This document shows, piece by piece, positions 57,364 to 64,000 of a stretch of 64,000 bases of DNA. The notes below the pieces were generated by a model. That model saw only the letters and a list, made by a program, of their open reading frames with translations, was not told the DNA's origin and searched no databases. The translations under genes were made by a program, and so were the position numbers. Positions within the stretch are counted from its first letter, which is position 1, and each line of letters opens with the position of its first letter. Source of the stretch: Spirosoma oryzae (GTDB lineage: Bacteria; Bacteroidota; Bacteroidia; Cytophagales; Spirosomataceae). The stretch is taken from positions 186,001 through 250,000 of the forward strand of contig NZ_PVTE01000001.1 in the NCBI RefSeq assembly GCF_003002825.1, in the 5' to 3' direction.

Positions 57364-58851
57364 ATGCGCCGTTCTGCCGCTCTATCATCTACCTTACTGC
57401 TTTCCCTGTTTGCCCTGGCGGCCTGTAACACGACCGAGAATCCGGACGTACCTACGTCGGAGGTTGTGCTCAAATCATACTCGACCAACCCGGCCCTGGT
57501 CAAGTCGCTGAGCGGATTCAGTGACCTACAGGTGATGCCGCTGATTAGCTCCGACGATAAGCTGGAGCAATCGCCGAACTTCGTCTACGGTGGTCAGCCC
57601 GACGGAGCCGGCCTGATGAAAAACCCGAATGGCGAAGGCTATATTTTCATCACCAACCACGAATACCTGCGCTCGGCGTCGCGGGTAATGCTCGACAAAA
57701 CCTTCAAACCAGTGAAGGGCGAATACGTCGTCAACTACGACGGCGGTACGTGGCGGCTTTGCTCGGCTACCCTGGCGACGCCCGAAACCCACGGCTTCGG
57801 GCCGCTGTTCCTGACGGCGGGCGAAAGCGGCTCGGAATCGATGGTACATGCGATTAATCCGGCGGGCGCGGCCGACCCTACAAATAAAAACCGGGTGTTG
57901 CCTGCCCTGGGTAAAGCGTCGATGGAAAACGCCGTGCCGCTGCCGAAAGATGCGTATACGGGTAAAACGGTGGTAATCATCGGCGAAGATGACAGCAACG
58001 GCCAATTGCTGGCGTACGTATCGAATACGGTCGGTGATTTGCAGGGCGGAAAATTGTATTTTCTGCGGGCCAAAAATCAGGACCCCGTCGAAACCAGCAT
58101 GGAAGTGGGCAAGACATACGACGTAGAGTTCGTGGAAGTCGACAACGCCAGCGCATCAACCGGATCGCAGATTGCGGCCCAGTCGGTGGAGAAAAAAGCC
58201 ATTCAGTTTGCCCGTGTCGAGGACGTCGACTACCGCAAAGGCGGTGGCGCGAACAGCCGTGAGGTGTACTTCACTGCTACGGGTGTCAGCCAGAGCGACA
58301 AAAAAACACCGGTAACCGGGAAGACCATGTGGGGCCGGGTATACCGCCTGGTGATGGATGCCAGCAACCCGCTGGTGGGCAAGCTGACGCCCGTGATCGA
58401 CGGTAATGTCAACCCCGGCAACAGCATCGTCAACCCCGACAACCTGTGCGTGACCAACAACTACGTTTATATCCAGGAAGACGGCGATTCGTTCTACCTC
58501 GACAACAAGCACGACGGCCGTATCTGGCAGTTCAACATCGCTACCGGTGAGAATAAGCCGATGCTGGAAATGAACCATCAGCGCGACAATTCGACCTTCA
58601 ACAGCAAGTACAACACGACCAATACGCAGTTGCTCAGCTCCTGGGAGTACGGGGCCATGCTGGACGTATCAGACATCGTTGGTAAGCCAAATACCTTCCT
58701 GATAAACCTGCACCCGCACACCTGGCGTGATATGAAATACAGCAACCCGGACGGAAGCAGTATCACCAAAGCTGTCAGCATAACAGATGGCAACACCGGC
58801 TCGTTTGCTGAAGGTGGTCAAACCGTAATCGTGACGGGAATCCCCCGCTAA
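57364..58851 (+). CDS. PhoX-family (DUF839) lipoprotein, possible phosphatase
   Basis: 495 aa from ATG 57364 (upstream in-frame ATGs lack a signal). Lipobox FALAAC (Cys about 20). Beta-propeller-like sequence with FITNHEYLRSASR, YVVNYDGGTWRLCSATLATPETHGFGPLFLTAGES and EDGDSFYLDNKHDGRIWQF. PhoX enzymes are Ca/Fe alkaline phosphatases; key ligands cannot be confirmed here. It is followed by a cytochrome-c peroxidase gene on the same strand, an order often seen in Bacteroidota. Confidence 0.75.
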   Translation: MRRSAALSSTLLLSLFALAACNTTENPDVPTSEVVLKSYSTNPALVKSLSGFSDLQVMPLISSDDKLEQSPNFVYGGQPDGAGLMKNPNGEGYIFITNHEYLRSASRVMLDKTFKPVKGEYVVNYDGGTWRLCSATLATPETHGFGPLFLTAGESGSESMVHAINPAGAADPTNKNRVLPALGKASMENAVPLPKDAYTGKTVVIIGEDDSNGQLLAYVSNTVGDLQGGKLYFLRAKNQDPVETSMEVGKTYDVEFVEVDNASASTGSQIAAQSVEKKAIQFARVEDVDYRKGGGANSREVYFTATGVSQSDKKTPVTGKTMWGRVYRLVMDASNPLVGKLTPVIDGNVNPGNSIVNPDNLCVTNNYVYIQEDGDSFYLDNKHDGRIWQFNIATGENKPMLEMNHQRDNSTFNSKYNTTNTQLLSSWEYGAMLDVSDIVGKPNTFLINLHPHTWRDMKYSNPDGSSITKAVSITDGNTGSFAEGGQTVIVTGIPR

Positions 58852-58892
58852 ATTCTTGACCTGAAAGGTCTGAATTTTCATAAACAGTACAC

Positions 58893-58929
58893 TACCCCTT
58901 CCTGTCAGACCGGCGGAAGGGGTATTTTT
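58893..58929 (+). terminator. Terminator between PhoX and peroxidase genes
   Basis: TACCCCTTCC (58893-58902) and GGAAGGGGTA (58915-58924) then five T. Confidence 0.75.
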
Positions 58930-58942
58930 CATTTCGTCTTCC

Positions 58943-60748
58943 ATGGTTTTTGTTCGAAACCGGTTTCTGACCCGTGTACTTGTTGGCTTGAGCGTACTGG
59001 TGGCTATGCTGGGTGGTTCGGCCTGCCAGCATACGGCAACTGAAAAGCCTGCTATGCGCGTGAAAGCGCAGTTTACGGCTGATCTTCAGCAGTTCGAAAA
59101 AGAGACGGCGCAACTGCTCCAGCTGGCGGAGCGCACGGCATCGACCGATTCGCTGCAACGGGCGTTTGTGGCTAGCCGTCGGGCGTACAAGCGGCTGGAA
59201 CCTCTGGCCGAATATTACTTTCCGGCGACGACGCGACTGGTCAACGGGCCACCGGTGCCGGAAGTAGAGGTCGAGGAAACCAAACTCTTTCAGCCGGAAG
59301 GCTTGCAGGTCATCGAGCCGTTGCTGTACCCCGACTTCGATACGACCCGTCGGACCGAACTGGTGCAGGAGATTGGAAAACTGCGGCAGGAAACCAGTCG
59401 GTACAAAACGTTGTGGGAAGTGGCCCAGCCGATGGACGAGCAGCTTTTCGACGCCCTGCGGCTGGAAATCTTTCGGATTATCGCCTTGGGCATCAGCGGA
59501 TTCGACACGCCCGGTTGTCAGACAGCCATGCCCGAAGCCGCCGTGGCGCTGGCATCGGTACGGACATATGCGTCGTTCTACGGCGACGAGCAGCCTACGG
59601 CAGCGACGCTGCAACAGGATCTGCGCGCAGCCGAAGCGTATCTGAATCAGCACCCCGACTTTGACACCTTCGACCGGGCGACGTTCATCACGCACTACGC
59701 CAATCCACTATCGGCAAAATTGCTGGCCTACCAGCAGGCGTTAAGCATTGCGCCCCTGACCGACCGACGACCGCTGCGGGCCAACGCACCGACCTTGTTC
59801 GCCCCCAACGTGTTCGATGCGGACGCCTATGCCGCCACCGTCGACGACCGGATGAACCCCGCAAAGGTAGCCCTGGGTAAGCAGCTCTTTGCCGACCCGA
59901 TCCTGTCGTCCAACAATCAGCGGGCGTGCATAAGCTGCCACCAGCCCGACAAGGCATTCACCGACGGACTGGTCCGCAACAAAACGCTGACGGGGCAGGG
60001 GGTAATTGGTCGTAACACGCCGACGCTGCTCAACGCGGCCCTACAGGCGGGGCAGTTCTACGACACCCGGTCGGCATCGCTGGAGAATCAGTCATTTGAT
60101 GTGATTCACAATGCCAACGAGATGCGCGGCTCACTGCTCGACGTCGTGCGCAAGCTGGAACAGCGGCCGGCTTACATTGCGCAGTTCAAACAAGCCTTCC
60201 CCCGCATGAACGGGCACATCGAACCGGCCCACGTACAGAACGCACTGGCTAGTTACGAACGCACGCTGCTCTCCTTCGACTCCCGCTTCGACCAGTACAT
60301 GCGTGGGCGCAGGCAGGCGCTCTCCGACCAGGAAGTGCAGGGGCTGAACCTGTTTATGGGTAAGGCGCGCTGCGGAACCTGCCACTTTATGCCGCTTTTC
60401 AACGGAACCGTGCCGCCGACTTTTACCGATACCGAGTCGGAAGTGCTGGGTGTGCCGGAAACCCGCGCCGGCCGGAAACTCGACCCGGACCTGGGCCGCT
60501 ACGCCCACACCAAACTCGACCCGCTACAGTATTCCTTCAAGACGCCCACCCTGCGCAACGTCGCCCGGACGGCACCCTATATGCACAACGGGGTGTACCA
60601 GACGCTCGAACAGGTTGTCGACTTTTACAATCGCGGGGGCGGGCAGGGGCTGGGCTTTACCCTGCCCAACCAGACGCTCTCGCCCGACAGTCTGCACCTG
60701 AACCAGTCGGAGCAGGCCGCACTCGTCTCGTTTATGAAGGCGTTGTAA
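58943..60748 (+). CDS. Imelysin-like and di-haem cytochrome-c peroxidase fusion, lipoprotein
   Basis: 601 aa. Lipoprotein signal (GGSAC, Cys about 28). Residues 40-270 are helical and imelysin-like (YFPATTRLVNGPPVPEVEVEE near 92-112, GISGFDTPG near 186-194). Residues 290-601 are a MauG/CcpA-type peroxidase with two haem sites CISCH (about 332-336) and CGTCH (about 477-481) and a conserved FKTPTLRNVARTAPYMHNG (about 533-551). It would reduce peroxide or modify proteins in the periplasm; the imelysin part suggests iron or metal linkage. Confidence 0.85.
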   Translation: MVFVRNRFLTRVLVGLSVLVAMLGGSACQHTATEKPAMRVKAQFTADLQQFEKETAQLLQLAERTASTDSLQRAFVASRRAYKRLEPLAEYYFPATTRLVNGPPVPEVEVEETKLFQPEGLQVIEPLLYPDFDTTRRTELVQEIGKLRQETSRYKTLWEVAQPMDEQLFDALRLEIFRIIALGISGFDTPGCQTAMPEAAVALASVRTYASFYGDEQPTAATLQQDLRAAEAYLNQHPDFDTFDRATFITHYANPLSAKLLAYQQALSIAPLTDRRPLRANAPTLFAPNVFDADAYAATVDDRMNPAKVALGKQLFADPILSSNNQRACISCHQPDKAFTDGLVRNKTLTGQGVIGRNTPTLLNAALQAGQFYDTRSASLENQSFDVIHNANEMRGSLLDVVRKLEQRPAYIAQFKQAFPRMNGHIEPAHVQNALASYERTLLSFDSRFDQYMRGRRQALSDQEVQGLNLFMGKARCGTCHFMPLFNGTVPPTFTDTESEVLGVPETRAGRKLDPDLGRYAHTKLDPLQYSFKTPTLRNVARTAPYMHNGVYQTLEQVVDFYNRGGGQGLGFTLPNQTLSPDSLHLNQSEQAALVSFMKAL

Positions 60749-60812
60749 GTAAGAGTGACGAAATTCCGGGTCTCCTGTGGTGTCAGGTCGGGCTGTTTAG
60801 TACTGGTTAGCT

Positions 60813-61258
60813 ATACCCCCCAGCCCCCTGAAGGGCAGGGCTGTTAAGTTCTTGATTTAATGCTGGTATTGGCCAAATTTCCTTCGGCTAAACCACCCCC
60901 CAGCCCCCTAAAGGGGGAGCATTCTGCGGATGAACGGCTCCCCCTTTAGGGGGCTGGGGGGTGGGGCTACCCAGAACTTAACGGCCCTGCCCTGAAGGGG
61001 GAGTGTTTCGCAAATGAACTGCTCCCCCTTTAGGGCTAATCTTGTAGGGGTTTCACGTCCTGTACTTAACTGGCTTTATGGACAGGCTTTTTTACCCCTA
61101 AATCCCCTGAAGGGGACTTTACTCGCACTTAGAAAAAGTCCGGCAGCGGCCGACCGCCCTTCAGGGGATTTAGGGGTAAAAAAGCTCCTTTGCGAAGTGC
61201 TCGGTTTTGAAGGCTCAAAACCCCTACAAGGTTAGCCCTTTAGGGGGCTGGGGGGTAT
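60813..61258. repeat. Nested multi-level inverted repeat
   Basis: Outer arms 60813-60835 and 61236-61258 (ATACCCCCCAGCCCCCT and inverse). Inside are 60892-60919 with 60938-60963, 61033-61053 with 61218-61238, and 61094-61116 with 61157-61177 (ACCCCTAAATCCCCTGAAGG and inverse). No gene within. Related arms occur at 49928-49992. Confidence 0.8.
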
Positions 61259-61307
61259 TTCAGCCACAGCTTAACACCCCTGCGGTACCACGGCTTTTTC
61301 TGCTAAT

Positions 61308-61673
61308 CTACTCCTCTGCATCGTCGACGGGTTTGTTGGGGTCGGGTGGGTCAAGGCTGCTGCGCATCTGTTCCAGAAACGACTTGATCTCGCGGAGCTT
61401 TCCCAGAAAACGCGCGTTTTCGTACCGTTGCTGATCGCGTTTTTTCAGTTCTTCCCGCGCCCCCGCCAGGGTAAACCCCTTGTCTTTGGTCAGCGTCAGT
61501 ATCTCGCGCAATAAGGTAATGTCGGCGGGGGTGTACACCCGATCGCCGGACTTGTTTTTTTTGGGTTGTAACGACGGAAATTCCTTTTCGTAGAAGCGGA
61601 GTGTCGGCGGGGTGACGCTGAGTATATCCGCTACTTCCCGGATACCGTAGTACATCTTCTCCGGCTGTTCCAT
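61308..61673 (-). CDS. MerR-family transcriptional regulator
   Basis: 121 aa. MerR HTH with YGIREVADILSVTPPTLRFYEKEFPSLQPKKNKSGDRVYTPADITLLREI (about 9-58) and a C-terminal coiled coil. No Cys ligands in the C-terminus, so probably not metal-sensing. Divergent from alaS. Confidence 0.9.
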   Translation of the reverse strand: MEQPEKMYYGIREVADILSVTPPTLRFYEKEFPSLQPKKNKSGDRVYTPADITLLREILTLTKDKGFTLAGAREELKKRDQQRYENARFLGKLREIKSFLEQMRSSLDPPDPNKPVDDAEE

Positions 61674-61835
61674 GCTTGGGTTAGGTAACTACCCGAAAAA
61701 ACCGCAAGATTCTCCGTAAATTTGCGACTCATTCTGTTTGTTTATTAAACGGTACCTGGTGCCGCTGTAGAACGGCCCGCCATCGGGCCCTTTTCGTCCC
61801 GGCTGGACGGCCTCCGGCTGACCCTATTCATACGT

Positions 61836-64000
61836 ATGACTTCTTCCGAAATCCGTCGGCATTTTCTCGACTTCTTCCAGTCTAAACAGCACCTTATCGT
61901 TGCGTCGGCTCCGCTGGTAGCCAAGAACGACCCTACGCTCATGTTCAATAACTCGGGCATGGCGCAGTTTAAAGACTTCTTTCTGGGCAACGGAACGCCC
62001 CCGGCCAAACGCGTCGCCGATACGCAGAAATGCCTGCGCGTGTCGGGTAAGCACAACGACCTGGAGGATGTCGGCTTCGACACCTACCACCATACCATGT
62101 TCGAGATGCTGGGCAACTGGTCGTTTGGCGATTACTTCAAGAAAGAAGCCATTCACTGGGCGTGGGAACTGCTGACGGAGGTCTACCAGCTTCCGAAAGA
62201 CCGGCTGTATGTGTCGGTGTTTCAGGGCGATGACAAAGACAACGTTCCCTTCGACCAGGAAGCCTTCGATCTGTGGGAGCCTATCGTCGGGAAAGACCGC
62301 ATCATCTATGGTAACAAGAAGGACAACTTCTGGGAGATGGGCGATACGGGGCCGTGCGGTCCCTGCTCGGAAATCCACGTCGACCTGCGATCAGCGGAAG
62401 AAGTAGCCCAGCAGCCCGGCAAGGAACTGGTCAACGCCGACCATCCGCAGGTGGTGGAAATCTGGAACCTCGTGTTCATGCAGTTCAACCGCAAGGCCGA
62501 TGGATCGCTGGAGCCCCTGCCGGCCCGTCACGTCGACACGGGCATGGGCTTCGAGCGGCTGTGTATGGCCATTCAGGGTAAAAAGTCGAACTACGACACC
62601 GACGTGTTCTCGGGAACGATCAACGTGATCGAAGAGCTGTCGGGCAAACCCTACGGTGGCACGATGGACAAGAGCGATGTGGCCATGCGCGTAATCGCCG
62701 ATCACATCCGGGCCGTATCGTTCGCCATTGCCGACGGGCTGGTACCGAGCAACAGCAAGGCGGGGTACGTCATCCGCCGGATTCTGCGCCGGGCTATCCG
62801 CTACGGGTATTCGTATCTGAACCTGACCGAGCCATTCATGACCAAGCTGGTGCCGACCCTGGCGCTACAGTTTGCCGAGGTATTCCCCGAATTGAATGCC
62901 CAGCGCGACTTCGTGGCAACGGTGATTCGGGAAGAAGAGATTGCCTTCCTGCGCACGCTCGGTACGGGTCTGGGCCGGCTGGATCAGATCGTAACGGATA
63001 CGAAAGCCGCCGGTAACGCGTCGATCGCGGGTGAGACGGTGTTTGAATTGAACGATACCTTCGGCTTCCCCGCCGACCTGACGGCCCTGATTGCCCGTGA
63101 AAAAGGACTGGGTATCGATGAAGACGGGTTTCAGAAAGCCCTGCAGGAGCAGAAAACCCGTTCCCGCAAAGACGCAGCTTCATCGGCCGGCGACTGGATT
63201 GAACTGGCGGATGCTACAGCCGGTTCGCGGTTTGTTGGTTACGATCAGACTGAGTCAGAAACCCGGATTGTTAAGTACCGGAAAGTACAGAACAAACAAG
63301 GTGTTCAATATCAGGTTGTACTGGCAGAAACGCCATTCTACGCCGAGTCGGGTGGTCAGATTGGTGATACGGGTACGCTGACGCTGCTGGATGCCGGAAA
63401 GCCAGTGGGTCGCCTGCTTGTTGTCGATACGAAAAAAGAAAATGACCTGACCATTCATGTCATCGACCCAACTCAGGCAGTGGGCTACACATCCACGGTG
63501 ATGGCAAACGAACCGGGTAAGGCATGGGGAGTGTTTCCGCCTAAATCAATTATTACTACTCTCAGCAACGGCGACAAGGTGGTTAGCTGGCCGTCAGGCG
63601 ATGGTCTTGAAGCCGATCAACTGGAGGATCTATTCAAACAGTCGGACGCTGTACGTGCCAAAATCGACACGATTCGGCGGGCGCAGATTGCGGCCAACCA
63701 CTCGGCGACGCACCTGCTGCATTCGGCCCTGCGGGACGTGCTGGGTACGCACGTTGCGCAGAAAGGGTCGTACGTTGGCCCCGACGCCCTGCGCTTCGAC
63801 TTCTCCCACTTCTCGAAAGTAACCGACGAGCAACTGGCGGAGGTAGAGCGAATCGTGAACGAAAAAATTCGCGAAGATATTCCGCTCGATGAGCAGCGCA
63901 ACGTGCCGATCGCGCAGGCGAAAGAGATGGGTGCAACAGCCTTGTTCGGCGAGAAATACGGCGACTTCGTCCGGGTCATCACGTTTGATCCCAGCTATTC
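61836..64000 (+). CDS. alaS: Alanyl-tRNA synthetase, 3' truncated by the window end
   Basis: 721 full codons of a usual 870-880 are present. Motif regions: [61 protein letters not shown] (class II core). The editing domain motif [11 protein letters not shown] lies near the end of the window. Charges tRNA-Ala and edits mischarged serine/glycine. Start ATG 61836, divergent from merR. The missing part would be the C-terminal C-Ala domain. Confidence 0.96.
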   Translation, partial: MTSSEIRRHFLDFFQSKQHLIVASAPLVAKNDPTLMFNNSGMAQFKDFFLGNGTPPAKRVADTQKCLRVSGKHNDLEDVGFDTYHHTMFEMLGNWSFGDYFKKEAIHWAWELLTEVYQLPKDRLYVSVFQGDDKDNVPFDQEAFDLWEPIVGKDRIIYGNKKDNFWEMGDTGPCGPCSEIHVDLRSAEEVAQQPGKELVNADHPQVVEIWNLVFMQFNRKADGSLEPLPARHVDTGMGFERLCMAIQGKKSNYDTDVFSGTINVIEELSGKPYGGTMDKSDVAMRVIADHIRAVSFAIADGLVPSNSKAGYVIRRILRRAIRYGYSYLNLTEPFMTKLVPTLALQFAEVFPELNAQRDFVATVIREEEIAFLRTLGTGLGRLDQIVTDTKAAGNASIAGETVFELNDTFGFPADLTALIAREKGLGIDEDGFQKALQEQKTRSRKDAASSAGDWIELADATAGSRFVGYDQTESETRIVKYRKVQNKQGVQYQVVLAETPFYAESGGQIGDTGTLTLLDAGKPVGRLLVVDTKKENDLTIHVIDPTQAVGYTSTVMANEPGKAWGVFPPKSIITTLSNGDKVVSWPSGDGLEADQLEDLFKQSDAVRAKIDTIRRAQIAANHSATHLLHSALRDVLGTHVAQKGSYVGPDALRFDFSHFSKVTDEQLAEVERIVNEKIREDIPLDEQRNVPIAQAKEMGATALFGEKYGDFVRVITFDPSY

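Overview
The window comes from a Bacteroidota chromosome, most likely Cytophagales close to Spirosoma. The reasons are the moderately high GC, promoter -7 boxes of the TAnnTTTG type, a Bacteroidota-type tyrosine recombinase, DUF5977, DUF2975/YozG and DUF4377 proteins, clusters of single-domain receivers, and a PhoX plus cytochrome-c peroxidase pair. The genus is inference.

Left flank (1-3150): the end of a gene, a polysaccharide deacetylase, TatD, a short terminal-inverted-repeat element, a type I asparaginase and tRNA-Ser(CGA). The tRNA is the attachment site of a roughly 41.7 kb tailed prophage (3137-44832), bounded by 15-bp direct repeats of the tRNA 3' end. Integrase is at the left end and a CI-like repressor with tandem operators at the right end.

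Prophage late genes run on the minus strand from about 36.8 kb down to 4.7 kb. In transcription order they are: M15 endolysin, spanin-like overlapping pair, portal, connector-like protein, membrane protein, CHAP hydrolase, holin-like protein, tail-completion and baseplate-like proteins, tape measure, tail-fibre-like protein, S49 prohead protease, scaffold, major capsid, terminase. A conserved two-part element (GGTCCTTT, 15-16 bases, then a GGGC-CGAGTTTTGGG-like block) lies upstream of the first gene of most late units and is probably a late promoter or leader. Four plus-strand cargo cassettes sit in the late operon: a paralogous membrane pair, a lipoprotein plus outer-membrane barrel, a DUF2975/HTH pair, and a soluble plus four-helix membrane pair. 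Each has a late element on its left and an inverted repeat or terminator on its right. Minus-strand early genes (38.6-44.0 kb) include a LytTR regulator, an XRE regulator, a small-gene array with repeated boundaries, GTTAAC iterons and a tRNA-like structure. No replication gene was recognised.

Right of attR (44833-64000): a decayed fragment of a related prophage (46.6-47.5 kb), three single-domain receivers, small secreted proteins, ethanolamine ammonia-lyase with eutB and eutC split by three unrelated genes, dprA, a second copy of the inverted-repeat element, a PhoX lipoprotein, an imelysin-like/cytochrome-c peroxidase fusion, a nested palindrome, a MerR regulator and the start of alaS, which runs off the window.

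The most interesting material is the prophage's cargo-slot architecture and the uncharacterised 37.0-38.5 kb pair, which has the layout of a soluble sensor plus membrane effector.
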